A stretch of 64,000 nt of DNA. It comes from Takifugu bimaculatus (Eukaryota; Chordata; Actinopteri; Tetraodontiformes; Tetraodontidae). Numbering within the stretch: position 1 is the first letter of the stretch; each line of letters opens with the position of its first letter. Of this stretch, positions 1 through 13,519 are shown one piece after another. A program made the translations under genes and the position numbers. Under the pieces are notes generated by a model. The model was not told where the DNA came from. It made no database searches and saw nothing but the letters and a program-made list of their open reading frames with translations. The stretch lies in assembly GCA_004026145.2 (NCBI GenBank), contig CP034991.1, positions 3,680,794 through 3,744,793 on the forward strand, written 5' to 3'.

Positions 1-2124
1 TTTCCAATTGAAAACAACATTTGTAAAGAGCGACATTCCTCTCCTTACTCATCTGAAGCGCAGTTGGACTTTTAACGTGAGAACTGTTGCAGAAATCGTC
101 TCCCTCCCGGGGGCCCACAGTTCCCAGTCAGCGTTTTTAAAATTGGAGAGGCCGAGCGTGAAGCTCTGTGGTCTGTTCCACAGTTGCCTGCTGCAGTTTC
201 TCAGCCGCGTCTTCCAGCTGCTGCGGCCAACGATTACTTAACCTGTGAAATTATCACGACGTCGGTGACTGAAAACACCATAAACAGTAATGAGCAGGTG
301 TTACACTTTATTAGTCGTGGCAAAGCCCGTAATGGTCCCCAAATCAGTCGGCACATACGTAACCGGATCACACGTATGAACATTGGTGTGCGCACAGACG
401 CGCGGCTCGGATACTGGGTTGGCTTCGATCCTTGGTCCGAGCGCGCGTTCTAAAGTTTGCCTCGTGTAAATAATCCGTGGATTTGATCCTGGGATTCGCT
501 GCATCTTCGCCGGGAGAGTCGGAGGAGTCCAAGTGCGTTGATCCGGGTTCTCATAATCAGATTACTGCTGTTATCTGATAAATCATGTCGCTCTCTGCTG
601 GTGACACGATCACTCCCAACTCCAGAAGTCAGATTATGATGAGAGTTTCCCGCCGGGTGTCATCATCAGGCTGCTAAAGGTGACCCAGATAGGCAGATGG
701 GTTTTCCAGGGCCAATCTTTAGGTTCGGTCTCAGCGCTGGTACCGAGCGTTGGACCGATGATTTCGAACAATGCCCCCCCCCCCCGAGCCGCCATTTTCA
801 CCGCGCATACTTCCCTCTGCTTATAGGCCAAGACGGGTGGAATGCTTTCAACTTTTTATGAATCAAAGTTGTGCCAAGAGCGTTTTTTTCCCCCCTGCTG
901 CTTCTCTTTTGAGTAAGGGGGGGTTGAATAATAGGGGGAGGGGGGGACACACACAACACAACACATGCCGTCATTAATGTCCCGCCATTCTGATGGGCCA
1001 TTACGCTCATATCAGACCGGCCTCTCTGATGTGCCGAGCGACAGAACAAGATAAATAGAGAGCGCGAGCCCGGTCGAGGCTGGCGGCGCAGCGCCGTAAT
1101 TAACGAGGGCTTATACCAATTAGACGCTCATGATTGGTGCGCGAATGTCGGCGCAGTCACGCAGTTCGGGACTGGGCGCAGAGTAACACCACTGTTTACT
1201 GAACACAAAGGCCGTAAACAGGCACTGGCAACAAGTACGAGTGTGAACAGCCGGGCATTCAAACAGGAATTTACAGCTTTTCCAAAAGGTCTCCACATGC
1301 TTTCGCAGATTAGTAAATTATTGAGACCAGTTCAATAACTTTTCAGCGGCGCCTGCGTCATCCACGGCATTAAACGCCGGTCGGAATTTGGATGGGAAAA
1401 CAACAATGTTGCTGACATTGCGCGTTTAATGCGGCCGAATCCGCAGCTCCAGACGGTCTGAATGGACCTGAGCCGATCGTCAACGGGTATCTACTCAATC
1501 CCGACGTCAGAGGACCGGGATGGGGATTCCCAGGACTGCAACAAGATGGCGAGGATTTGCTGCCTCTTCGTGGGACGGGACAGCGAAAGGTGCGCCCTCT
1601 GATGAAACTGCGACAATTTTACAACTTTTGATAGATGAAAGCACTCAGGAGGATATTAAATATCAGTTGGATTCCGCTTTAGTAATACTCCAGCTATTCC
1701 GCTGCTCCGGTGTATCCAGGCGAACGTAGTAAGAAATCAAAATCACATGTTTTGGGTTTCGTAAAAATGGAATAATAATTCAGGTTAATGCTCATAAAGG
1801 ACACGGTAACCTCACTTCACAGATGTTTCTAAAGCTGCTCCAAGTTCCAGTCCTGCTGTTTTCCAAACACTAAAAGAATCCAGGTAACAGGATGGAAACA
1901 AACACTGGAGCAGAGAAAAAAAACCTGTTGCTGGGTTTGGCCCGCAGAGAAACTGTATTTATCTCCCAGTTTCAGCCTAATCTAATCGTAATAATACGTT
2001 TCCCTTTGTTTTGCTGCGGCACAACTTGAACAAACACTTCATTAATCCGGAGGTTCGTGTTAGGAAGTCGGTAATGAGGTGACTGTTTGAAGAAAAAAAG
2101 CGATAATGACCCAAATGTTTGGTT
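1..2124. other. Intergenic sequence downstream of ndufs4
   Basis: I see no exon, RNA gene or recognisable transposon here. The short open frames have no family signature. The stretch about 1,050-1,180 is complex, non-repetitive sequence with homeodomain-type cores (TAATTA, CCAATTAGA, ATTGG) and could be a conserved non-coding element, but that cannot be tested from one sequence. Short C and G runs occur near 775-785 and 930-950. Confidence 0.5.
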
Positions 2125-2144
2125 CTGGTGTGTATAATTATGTA

Positions 2145-2150
2145 TTTATT
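2145..2150 (-). terminator. ndufs4: ndufs4 polyadenylation signal
   Basis: The minus strand reads AATAAA here, about 70 bases past the ndufs4 stop codon at 2,220-2,222. This gives a short 3' UTR of roughly 100 bases. It is the first canonical hexamer downstream of the stop. Confidence 0.6.
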
Positions 2151-2219
2151 GACAGGGATAGTACAGATCTGCTGCGGTACAAACTGAGGTCAAGCCCAGG
2201 AACAGATGGGATCTTCAGT

Positions 2220-5200
2220 TTACTTAGCAGACCTCCTGCTCCTCTTGTCCCAGGAAAAGTTCGCTCCGTAGGATTTGACCCGGGGCTTCGGGTTCCTCTT
2301 CTCTGTGATGTCGTAGCTCCAGCCTGAAAGGACAAACACCAGAGTAAGTGATGGGGGGGGGGGGGAGTCACGTTTGTTCACTTTGGAACGCTTCCAACCC
2401 CAACGAGGTGTTCTGGAGATGTGGACGGGCCCCGTGCACTAATCACTTTCACGGTGCGATAAACAGAGCGAGCCCGGTTTCCTTTGCTGCGTTTGAAGCA
2501 ACTTTCCCAGATGGTCCCCTTCCCTGAGTGAGGGGGATTTCCCTGTGACAGGACAGCGGTGACCGCGTCGGACCCTCATAGGGACGCGCAGTGTTACAGG
2601 ATCGGGGAACTACAGACAACAAGAGATCCGCCCACATTGGTAAAAAGTGATCTAATGTGAGCTGCGTTCATTTCCACTGATAATACAGTCGGTAATAAAC
2701 CCAACACGCCCGAATCGTCGCCGACCGGCTCCCTCTCTGATTAAACGTAGCGAGGCGAGGAAGCACCAGCACGCCGACCGTGCACGGCGCATGAAGGCGC
2801 GCAGACGGGTAAAAATCGGTGGGATTTGCGACTAACAGGGTGCAGAGATGAAGAGAAAAAGGGATTTTTGAACCTGCAGTGGTCCTAAATACATGTTACA
2901 GTCAGTGTGAAGGGGGGGGGGGGCAGTGGTGTTAACCAAGGTCACCTCTGGAGTGGACCTGGGCAGCATGAGAAAGCAGCGCGCCCCTCCCAGGTGAGTT
3001 GTTGCTTTACCGTTTTTCTCGGCGAAGGCGACGGCGTCTTCCTTGGAGGCGAACGAGAGAACCATGTTGGATAAGGGGTCGGCTCTGAAAGACAGGAAAC
3101 GCGTGAGACTAAACCCGTCAACCATCGGGCTCCTGCGTGCGGCCGGGGGCCTTACGTTGACGCCCAGCCCATCAGCGGGTTCTCCCAGCGCTCCCTGGTG
3201 TCAAAGTCCATCTTCCATTTCTTGGTGCCGTGGACCCCCGACTGCATGGAGGACTTGGCGGGCACGAAGATGTGAACTTTGCGTGTCTTGATGTGCTCCT
3301 CCGGCACCCCCGTCAGAGTGGTGATGTCCTGCGTGGAAGAAGCAGAGGTGAACGTCAGCGTGTTGGGAGCAAGCTTCAGACGATGACGCCGTTCAAAAAT
3401 ACAGACCCTGACCAAAGAAGAAGTGATGTAAGAAGATTTAAATAATGAGAAACCAAACACGGTCAACCTCCCCCCCCCCCTTTTTTTTCTTGCCTTGATA
3501 GATTGTGTGAGAACAGAAGTTTCTGACATGTTTTTGGTCGCGGACCAACCAGCTGACTTCCAGAAACGTTTGCTCTTCCAGCTGAACGGTGACTGATGTC
3601 TTCTTCTGTCTCTCTGAGGGACACTGGAGGTCACGCTCAGGTGTGTGTGTGTGTGCGTGTGCTGTGTGTGTGTGTGTGTGAAGGCCATCTGAAAATCAGC
3701 CTGCAGGTGTTAAACCCTGACAATATGCTGCTCGTGGCCAGAAAACCAAGGTGGGAAAATCTTCAACGGCTGTATGGCGTCCTTAAGCGATGGGGGGGGG
3801 TTATACACAGTCTGTGGAGATTTACAGCCAGGCTCCAAAATCAAGGTCCAAAAAGCTCAAATACATGTTTGATATCACAATAAAAACCCAGAAATATTCA
3901 AGAGGCAGATTTTATGGGTGCAGTAAAACAGACCCACGAGGGCAGAACTGCTACAGCTACATGGAGTCTGGGCCTGAAGAGCAGGACGAATCAAAGGGAA
4001 CCGCGCGGCCATCTTTAGCCGTGCTCGTTTGCATCAAGATGGATGAAATTAATGCCTAATACTGGAGGTGATTTATTCCAGACCATCAGAAAGTAGGCCA
4101 GTGCAACAAGAGCAGGAGGCGGGGGGGCTTTGAGTGTACTAAATGCATATTCCTGAACAACTGGAGCCCCTTCAAGCTCCTATCAAGGATCTGGTCCAAT
4201 TCTTGAGGGAATTAGCAAACAAGCAATGGGAAGTCGGCGACAAAACACAGACGAACCTCCCAGCGCACAGGCACCAGCCACCCAAGACTGAGGGCTTTCC
4301 AGGGCGCTCTCTTTTCAATGCAAGAATTTTACACGTTTCAATGGCCATTACAACTTCAAAGAATCAAATTTTCATCATTGTCCGTCGTCCGCACGTTGAT
4401 TTGTGGAAAGGGGGTCGTTTCGCGCGAACCCCCCACACAAAAGCCAGCCTTTTCTTTTAGCCGTCGAGGTTCCAGCGGAATTTAAGCCCAGAAAATCTCG
4501 GGCGAGACGTAAAACTACTGGTGGCGGTGGAACGTCTCTCGCCGCGCTCGGAGGCCGGTCTGAATTTAATCATAAACAAGATCTGCACATTGAAAAGATT
4601 GTTAAAATGAAAGGGAACAGACGAACAAAGGGGAGGGGGGGACCTCTTCACAAGTGCTTGGTAATTATTTCCGGCTGCCCTATCTACTTAACCTTAACAA
4701 TTCCTTCTTGTCACAGAGAGGAAGAAAACATGTTCTCCTTACCCAAACAGGGTAATGGATGATTCATGACACAATAACACGCACAAAAAAGTGTGAGAGC
4801 AGCTAAACTTGCTGCTTCTTATTAAAAAACATCTCCAATAAAATGTGAATTCTGTTCATTTCACTTGAAAAGACCCCCGCGAGGACGCCCAAAGCCCGCT
4901 GCTGCACGACCGCCGCCGGGGAACACGGACAGAGGGGCGGACAAACGGCACTTTAAGAGTCGAGGTAAATCAAATCTGCAGTTTAAAGCGGTTGCGGTGG
5001 AAGACTCAGGGGGGACACAACTACAAAAAAGAACCATCTTTGAGACGTATTAGGAACGATACCCTTGGGATTAGCGGGGCAGACCGTGGTAGCTCGGCCG
5101 TGTTGCATAAAACACTGCTGACACATGAGGCCCGTCGACGGTAAACCTGCGGCCATTTGTCCAGATGTAGCCGACTTTAAATCACGTCTTGGCATTGACG

Positions 5201-8200
5201 GACATAAAAGGTCCTTCGCGAGTGAGGGAGGATGTGTCAAAACAAAAATGTCCGCCAAATCGCTGAAAGGCCTTTGCTTATTATCCCGGTCTAGACTCAT
5301 ATGATACTCGCGCATCGCGCTGGAAGCTAGCAGGGCGATCGGCATAACGGGCTCGCCCACAATACCCGGATTCACAATGAGGTTGCGGTTGGAATGTAGT
5401 GTGTTCCCAGGAAGACTAGAGGGGGCCGTTACAAAAGGAAAACCCACACGGTGGGCACTTTTTCTTCTGCCATGTACAGGAAGCAAAATGAGAACGATCA
5501 AGTTTGACACTATTCACAGGGCCTTAACGGGGCCCGACAATACCTGGCTAGGCAGGCAGAATGCTGGGCTTAAGAGAGGGGGGGCAGAGGGCTGGCGAAG
5601 TCTCCGTCACTTGAAAGCGTGTCGCTATTTCTGACACCTCCAGGCTGCGTGCCAAATAAAGAGCATAGGGGCTTGTCGCTGTGGGGCCACCGGGCCCAGC
5701 AGAATGCTGAATGGTGGTACCCCTAATGCCCCAACACAAACCAGCACTGGGGGAGTTCTGCAGGCGGCAGGCAAAAACCGGGGGGGGAGACGAAGTATTG
5801 AAATATTAAAGGTTTACGACAGGAGGCTGCGCCGATGGCGACAGACACTCCATTAAAGTCGTTTCAACCAACGAGACTTGATGTCAATCGGGTCGATCCC
5901 GTAAATGTGAAAACGCCGCCCTCGAGGGGGGGGCGGGGGGGGGGTTCGTGCCGGAGCAGAGCTGCGACTTCCTGTACTGTTAATGTCACGGCGAGCTGGA
6001 GTTGTTATTCCTGAGCACAGACCTGCAGAGCTGCATGGATCTCATCATTGCTTGTCTAAATACTGTAGTTTGTCTCCGGCGGCGCTCCAGGACGCTGACG
6101 TCCCCACGTTCAACCCGGAGTGCAAAACTCTGCTGGCTCTTTTCAGGGCGGCGGGGAGGGGACCCGTTACCGTGCACGGAAGACTACGGCTGCGGGGGCC
6201 TTTCAGCGGTAATCTCTGCCGCCCCACATGTCATCTCACGTGTCCTTTTTAAGGTTTTAGATGAGCAACCGGGGAAAGTTAGCCTCAAATCATAAATACA
6301 CAATAGAATTATAATTATCTGTCCATTCACAGTCAGCTGGAGCGCCTTCCGTCTATAGTCGAAGGTATTAAGAGTAAAAGATCGGGTTTTTGAGGCTCAC
6401 TGGTGACGTGAACGGCGTAATTTTCTGTTTGTACCGTAACCAAAACAAGACAAACAAACAACAGATGACAGCTGACACGACGGGCTCAGACAAAACATTT
6501 ATAGCGTCACGGCCGTGCTGTTAGGGGTAACACGTAAAGTCATAACACAAATACAGTCCGGCCGTCACACCCGCAAGCCAGAAACCGAAGGCCAGCAGCT
6601 GAGACGGGTCAGAAGGTCAGCGGGCTGAATCATGTTGAGTCAGCACGCGGTGAAAGCTCAAACACATCACCCTTAACCTCTCGCTGTCCACCCAGACCGG
6701 GACCCTCACTCATCAGCCTCCACCTGGGTCGCACGTTCAAACGGCTTTCAAGTCGACAAAGCTCGCCAATTACTGATTCAACGTGTGGGGGGGGGGGCTG
6801 CGATAGATGCCAATATTGGGTTGCTTGCTGGCCGGAGGGAGCGGCCCGACGCTGGAGAACAAGGAGCATCTGGCATGAGGGTCATCTCGACTCTCACGTT
6901 ACACATACCGGCGAGGATGCGTAAGAGGACGGGGGGTCGTTATTGGGAATGTCGGTCGCAGACGGACGTCTTGTTTGTGCGCCGCCAAAAATATTTCCCG
7001 TCTTCGTGGCAACGGCATTCACAATTTTAGCAGCGCCTCTGGTGATTTGTCATTCAAGTCCAATCCTTCTCTCTTACTGTCGCGGAAGAGAAGCGCCCGA
7101 CGCACAACCGTGAAAGAACACCAAAAAAACAAACAAACCACGTTTATGAAACCACAAACACGGCTGGTAGAAGATGAAGAAAGGGGGCTGCGTGCGTGGA
7201 ACTCCTGAATAAAGGAAAGTGTGGGCCAACAGAGGTAGTTTTTATCTGCTCTGCAAACACAACACTTAACAGCCAGACACTTCCTGAAACTCACAGCGCT
7301 GACAGAGCCGAGGAGTCCTCTTAAGAAGCTTAGTCTCTATGGACGAGAGTGTTAATGAATGAAATACCATTTAGTGGATGATACATAATAAAGCCTCTTG
7401 TCTGGCACTCTTCACAGACAAACATCCTCTGACCCACTACTCCAAACTTGAGCTGGGGGATTTTTTGAGTTTTTTTTGCATAAGCGCGTCGTATGAGAGG
7501 GCAACCAGACAAAACAGACACTTAAGTTGTCTATGCGGGAGGGTGGGGGCAAGGGTCGGAGAGGAGTGCAAGGGGGGGGGGGGGGGTGGATGGGGGGGTG
7601 AATGTGGTCTGCTGCACTGTAGGTCACTCTGTGTCTGAGGCCAGACAGGCTTAGACAACATACACCCCTGTACCGTAGACTTAAACTGCCTGGGCTAAAT
7701 ATATCCTCACGCTGACGATAGCTGGAGCTTTGCTGCGCGCCTCCGTTGCAAAATAACCATTTTGATGGTGCGTAAGTAGGGAATGACCTAGCCTGCGTTA
7801 CCGGTGCAGCGGCCAGGTGGCGATAGCGGCATCAGAAACATGAGACAGCGTGATGACGTGTAGCGTTGCAGTGAAACAGGACATCTCGCAGTAAACAACT
7901 AACGCTAAGCAGACAAAGTAACTACACGGCACAAAATGGCTGGTGGTAGTTGTGATCACATGGAAGCGTTCGGGACCGGTGCCCTCTGCATCCCATAAAG
8001 TCGGACGGCCCGGGCCATTTATTTATGCCAACTTTCTGACAAATCTGAACTGCACCTTTGGAGTGACCTTCAGTTCACGGAATGTACCGATATTTCTGGA
8101 TGACGAGAGAGGAGGATGTGAGCTGAGTCAACCTTTGTTTACCACATGCTGCCCAGATGTCCCGACCCTTTTTTGCTCCACATTTGCAGCAATCCCAAAG

Positions 8201-11200
8201 TTTCTGAAACAACAAATTCAGCATCCCCGCATCCTCTGGCCCTTAACTGATTAATACCCTCTTCCCATCTCCCCTCCCATTCGATTCCACCCTCCCCGCT
8301 AACAACTCTCCTCCTCCGTCTCGTAAAACCTCAGAGCCTTTCAAGAACTCTATAACGAGGCTTCACAAGCGCTTTAAGATGATGGTGTTGTCTTTACGTG
8401 GGGGGAGAGCGGAGTGCTCCACCATCATCGGCATCGACGTTGCATGAAAACACGGCGGAGCAGCTGCGCAGCTTTTTAGCGGCAGTTATTTCTGCGGAGG
8501 GCCAGACAGCAACGCATCGGCCTGCCTGGGAGGCTGCAGACGTTCCGTGTAAAGCTGTGTACCCGTGGCCACCCAGTTGGACCCTGGGAGCTGCCCAGCA
8601 TGCTTAATCAAACAGTAATTACTAACAAAAGCAGGTCGGCACGGGCGCTCTGGAGAGCCCCGGAGCTCCATCACGAAGGTTCAGACTTTGCCTCCTCATT
8701 CTGAAAAGCAGCAAAAAATAAGCGGAGACGCTGCGTTGACAGGTTAAAACGGGTTATTTCTTAATGTTTCTTATTGTTGTGTAAAAACGTGTTATGAACT
8801 TTCTTTTTTTTTGGGGGGGGGGGGGGGGGGTTGTATTGCCATTGCTTTGAAACTATTGGTACATTTAAGTGACATTTATCCAGCGTCTGCTTTTTGTCCG
8901 TGTCGTGCTGCTTGCCAGTGCTCGCTAGTGCTCGCTGGTGCAACATGGGATTTTAGTTGCTTTTTCACTGAAAACAGCTGCTTAACGCCGCTTAACACTT
9001 GAGAACGGAGAGTAAAACCGAAACAGCTGTGAGCGAGAAAACCAAAACGACGGCCCGAAAATGCAGAACTCAGAAATGCAACTCCGCTGGTCTAATAGTT
9101 CCCTGCTCCAATTAATTATAAATTCAGCTGGCATTTTTATTTTTTATTTTTTTAAAGTGAAAAACCGCAACGTAAATCCTTGAAAAGGAGACAGATCGAC
9201 CGTGGAGACATGAGTGAGGTACACACTTGGTGGACTGACAAGAACAATAACGGGATAATAAGTATCACAAGAGCTTTGAGACAGAGTTTTTGGAGCGCGT
9301 TCAGAATATCATTTGACCCGGCCAAAATGCAACCTCATCTAAACGAGGTAATTCACCACAGAACAAGCTGCTCATCACTTTCTCCTCGGGACAGCGTGCA
9401 AACTCCACACAACCTCCCGGCGGATCGGGACCTTTGTTTGATTGGTCGAACCAGAATGCAATTCACACTTATTGACGGCCTGGTGAATGAGTAGCGTGTT
9501 AACCCACGCTGAATGCCCAACGGGGAGACCGCTCTCGTTGCCCTCTTCCATGTGAGATTGAGACCACTGTACTGTAAACAGCTGAGGGCCTCTCGTTTCG
9601 GCCCGTCTGGGTGAGCATTAGCGTATATCTCGCCGCCGCCACAAAGGAACCTCTGTGGCTGACAACACTGAAGTGGCCACTGTCTTTTTCCCCGAGTCTC
9701 CAAGTGTCTCGCAAACTTTTTTCTTTTTTCTTTCCATGCATGCTTCTTTTCTTTCACCCCTCCCCGTTTTTAGAGGCCCTTTTCTCCTCTCCTCTGCTGT
9801 TCCTCTCAGTGGCCCCTACTGAGAGGACAGAGACAGACACTCCGCCCCACCAGAGGTTTGTCTGCCAGTATGGTCAGCTTTGGTCTTAAACAAAAGCGCA
9901 CAGACGCTGCCCACACACAGCAGTCCCCCCCCCCCTCCAACACATGTCCACAAGAGAGTTCCAAACTCTACCCATTTGTCTCTTCTCTCCGTTATTTCAT
10001 ATCTCCTCGCTCTTGTACCGACAGCGTTCGTTTGACACCTCTTTGTTATGCACAGTAGGTGCAGTGTGAAACTTGGCTGCTTCAATAGCAGGATTACCGC
10101 TGTGGCGTGATCCCGCTCGCACGAAAAATCACAGTTTTGACCTCTTATCGGATATTTTTACTGCGCCGTCATATTAAATGTTGTCCGGGAGAATTTCTGT
10201 CTCTGCAAGGAAGTGATATTGATAAAGACAAAAAACACAAGTTTCAACATTTGGCTGCACTTGTCACCAGGTACATCACTAGTTCTGATCTAAGTTTCAG
10301 GGTTCCACAAAAAATGTGGAGCTACAGGTGCATTATATGGTATCAGTCCAGATGAAAGCGGTTATCACAGCACGGAAAATGTACTTTGTTGGTGGCAAAA
10401 CTAATGATCTGCTACATTCCTCAAAAAGAATTTACACCCTAATGCTGCAACACTACAAACTGAGACGGGACAAAATAAGAGAAGGGATTTATTTCAACGT
10501 CCCTGTTTCTGCGTCACCTCCTACAACGGAGCTCCTAAATGTGATTGAGGAGCAACCTGACAGCTGGAGGCACAGCAGCACTGGCCTTGGTGCTGATGGG
10601 GTTGCTGGGAGACGACGCACGAGTGAACACACACAGAGAAGGTGGGTCCGGCTCATCTTTAAAGGAACTTAATATTTCCATCATTTGTTTCACCCCAGGT
10701 ATCAAACCAATCACCAATCTTTCACCAATCTGAGAATTATATGTTGCAAGTAGTGAAAGCAGGAAACAAAACGAGGTGTTAAGCAGCAGCAAACATTAGT
10801 TATTATTTGGTGCACTTTAACAGGTTTAGTTGCGTCCACAAAAGAGAGAAGAGCTCACACTGGAACAACTCTACAGAAGATGTAGCTTCATTTTCTTATT
10901 AAAATATCCACAGACTCGGTCTTTCTGATGCTCCAGCATCTAACAAATCATTTCGCTTTTTGAATTTCTATTGCGACTCGTTTGAGATCGAGTAAACATT
11001 AATTATTCAACGCAGCTTGTTATAAAATGTCTGGACGTGAGCAAAGAGGGGCTTGATGGGAGCTGTGCGCACACAGGGCTACCCAACGATGACATTTGCC
11101 ATTACCATCATATTGTTACAAAAGCCTACTGTCTAACACAAGCTGGCTTTGGCAGAGGATTAGCAGGGGTTTGGGATAGTTTTTCCAGGAAAGTAATTGG

Positions 11201-11754
11201 AAGATCAGACAGACACCCATCTGTGGGTCACGTTGAACAGGGAGGGATCCTTACCAATTTCTCATCAACAGTAATAAGTTGCGTGTCTTGTCCTGGTTTC
11301 TCTGCCAGCCTTGATGTTGATGTGCTTGTAGACCTGAAAACCATTAGGAGGACAATAAATGCACAGCAAAAGCTTTCAAACGAGGACAAGGGACGGCTAC
11401 GTCGATCAAACAAATTTAGCTATCCGCCGCCGACCATCTTGGAGGAATCAGCAAGGCAAGGATACGGTGAGAAGAAAGAGACGAGGAGGGAAATCCCCCC
11501 CGCCACCTATTAGTTCTGTCTGGTGCATCCCTGGCAGACTCTCGCTCTCATCCTAATGACAGGACGTGCTTCATCTTGGCTCTGGTCAACTGTCAGGCAA
11601 GGACTGAGTAGCTCTTTGTGAAAGTGCAGCGATGTCCTGTCACAAAACTGCAATTTGCCACGGCTGAAGCAGCGAAGGGCAACTTTAGGTTATGACAAGC
11701 CACAATTTTACACTCCCATAATCCTTTTTTAAAAAGTGGTTTTAGGCAATTAAG

Positions 11755-11814
<60 letters not shown>

Positions 11815-12941
11815 TTAAAGGAGTTCCATTTTATATCTTTATGACTGTCTAAGATCCATATTTATACCATCTAAACTTCAAATTTTCAGTTGATAAAGCC
11901 TGTAATTTTAGCAGAGCAGTTATCTCGTGTTTAGCATTCACTTTATTTTGACATTACTAAAGCAAATCTGCTTCAAAATCGCTGCGTTCACGTCATTATT
12001 GTTTCAGGAGGGTTTATTTTTTTTAGGTGTTTAAATCACTTGTGCTCAATGTTAAAAACTTAGGAGAATGGCCCTCAGTTCACTTTTATCTCTATCCCTA
12101 AAGCAAGAAAACATGCCCGTGGTAGATTACGTATCACGTTTTAAAAGGATTTACTTTTTATTTTTAAAAATGGTCTCATATTGCAATTCTTCATCACTTT
12201 ATCATTCAAATCCAAGCTACTTCTGCATGTTTTTGGCTTATTTTTTTTAGTTTACAATGCATTTTTATGTATGAAATAGAACCTGTATACAGTGGCTGGT
12301 TGATTGTGACTATGCTGAATGTTGGGGTAAATAGAATATTACAGAAAAACTTTAAGATGAAACTACCTGCTGTTAGCTGATATCTATATGGTGTTGAGGT
12401 TAACCACGATGAGACGGTCAGTAGAATGGCCCTCATTACTGTTTATTTAAGTGAAGCAAGTGGCTGCCACATCATGAAAACAATGTTAGATAAGATAAAG
12501 TTCTCAGTTGATTGTGCAAGTTAAAGGGGTCTCAATATTAGATTAGCTAATTAGCTTTACTGCGGATGCGACCGCTCAGAGGACATCGCATTGATAATAA
12601 ATACCATTAACAGCTGTTTGACCGTGTGCTGAACTTCGTTTACTATACTGGTAAAGGGTGAAATCAAGGAATACGTGATTTGTTAAAGATTCCCAGCTGC
12701 ACAGCACATTAGTTGTGCGCCCTGCTAGCTTCAGACACCTCGGCTCGGCTCACGCTCTCTTCCTTCGGCTCCAATCAGCTCGGGAGATAAATGCGTTCAA
12801 CATGACTATTCTTAATAACAAGCACAGCTGTTAAACTTATAAACACGTAAAGAATTACCTGATAGAATTAAAGGCGAGTTTAGAAGCTGCATTGAAGAAA
12901 GACAAACGTCCCAAGCCAAGAAGTGACATTGAGGACGCCAT
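2220..12941 (-). CDS. ndufs4: NADH dehydrogenase [ubiquinone] iron-sulfur protein 4 (complex I, 18-kDa subunit)
   Basis: Accessory subunit of mitochondrial respiratory complex I, needed for assembly and stability of the NADH-oxidising arm in the matrix. Coding exons, 5' to 3' on the minus strand: 12859-12941, 11255-11333, 3156-3328, 3011-3084, 2220-2323. They total 513 bp, or 170 aa plus stop (human about 175). All junctions are GT-AG and phases match. Exon 1 starts MASSMSLLGLGR and is basic and hydroxylated, as in a mitochondrial presequence; it is the least conserved part and was chosen by frame, donor and position. Exon 2 has QDTQLITVDEKL. Exon 3 has DITTLTGVPEEHIKTRKV and KKWKMDFDTRERWENPLMGW. 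Exon 4 has ADPLSNMVLSFASKEDAVAF. Exon 5 has SYGANFSWDKRS, near the C-terminal end. All of exons 2-5 are strongly NDUFS4-like. Neighbour fst lies upstream, head-to-tail, as in tetrapods. Confidence 0.95.
7572..7586. repeat. G homopolymer (15 G)
   Basis: Uninterrupted run of 15 G on the plus strand inside ndufs4 intron 2, followed closely by another 7-G run. It could fold into a G-quadruplex on the non-template strand. It may also be a sequencing-length artefact. Confidence 0.8.
8804..8830. repeat. T9-G18 homopolymer junction
   Basis: Nine T followed directly by eighteen G on the plus strand, inside ndufs4 intron 2. This is the longest mononucleotide G run in the window. It is prone to polymerase slippage and its true length is uncertain. 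Confidence 0.8.
11755..11814. repeat. (AGAT)n microsatellite
   Basis: About 15 uninterrupted tetranucleotide units in ndufs4 intron 1. Such a long perfect array is likely to vary in length among individuals. Confidence 0.97.
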
Positions 12942-13519
12942 GATTGTTGTCAACAACGGCGTACGGTGTCCGTGAAGGATCAAAAAGCGCGATGGTCAAA
13001 GTCGGCTGTCAACGAGGCAGCTGAGCAATGGCAGCAACTAATATTGTATTACAGCATTAAGGACAAGCCTGGGCATGTCTGGCTCTGTTTATGGCTCTCA
13101 GGCTATCTTTTCACAGCCCACTCACTAAAAGGATTCAATAGATAGTAATAGGAGACAATCTTTACTTTATTCTTAGTGAACTGAATACAGAAAGCACATG
13201 TTTTTTCTTTTAAAATTTCACCTTGATGTAGTTCTCCATCAATCAGTGTTAAAACAGGGCTCTCGATTCATTGATTTTAAGAAATTTACTGTTGAGCTAT
13301 TGGCCTAAAACCTTATAGGTTTTTTTCACTTTATCAATTTGTGAAGCGCTGAAATATTTCTTGCTAGTTAAGAGAAGAGTGAGTAAATGAATGACTGCTA
13401 ACCCCAAATGGTACAAAGACATTGGTCCTCTCCATCATTTGGATTTTACGATTTACAGGTGAATTTATTTGAATATCATCATATGATACTCTCAAGCATA
13501 AAAAAGATTCTCAAACCAT
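12942..13519 (-). promoter_or_regulatory. ndufs4: Gap between fst 3' end and ndufs4 start (presumed ndufs4 promoter)
   Basis: About 0.6 kb separates the predicted fst polyadenylation site from the ndufs4 initiator ATG at 12,939-12,941. The ndufs4 promoter must lie here or overlap fst transcription. I see no TATA box at a convincing position, as expected for a housekeeping respiratory gene. A second AATAAA on the minus strand near 13,160 could allow a longer fst transcript. Confidence 0.4.

Larger units (their letters stand above)
3329..11254 (-). other. ndufs4: ndufs4 intron 2 (7.9 kb)
   Basis: Large intron between the exon ending TVDEKL and the exon starting DITTLTG. I find no embedded gene. 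It holds a TG-rich tract (about 3,643-3,680), many G or C homopolymers (for example 7,572-7,586 and 8,813-8,830) and long non-repetitive, GC-moderate stretches (about 5,000-6,300 and 7,700-8,700) that could include regulatory elements. Open frames such as 4,983-5,510 on the minus strand have no recognisable family. Confidence 0.75.

Noticed and set aside
4983..5510. 175-codon open frame on the minus strand in ndufs4 intron 2
   Set aside because: No domain, signal peptide or splice pattern that I recognise; it lies wholly in an intron and has intron-like composition.
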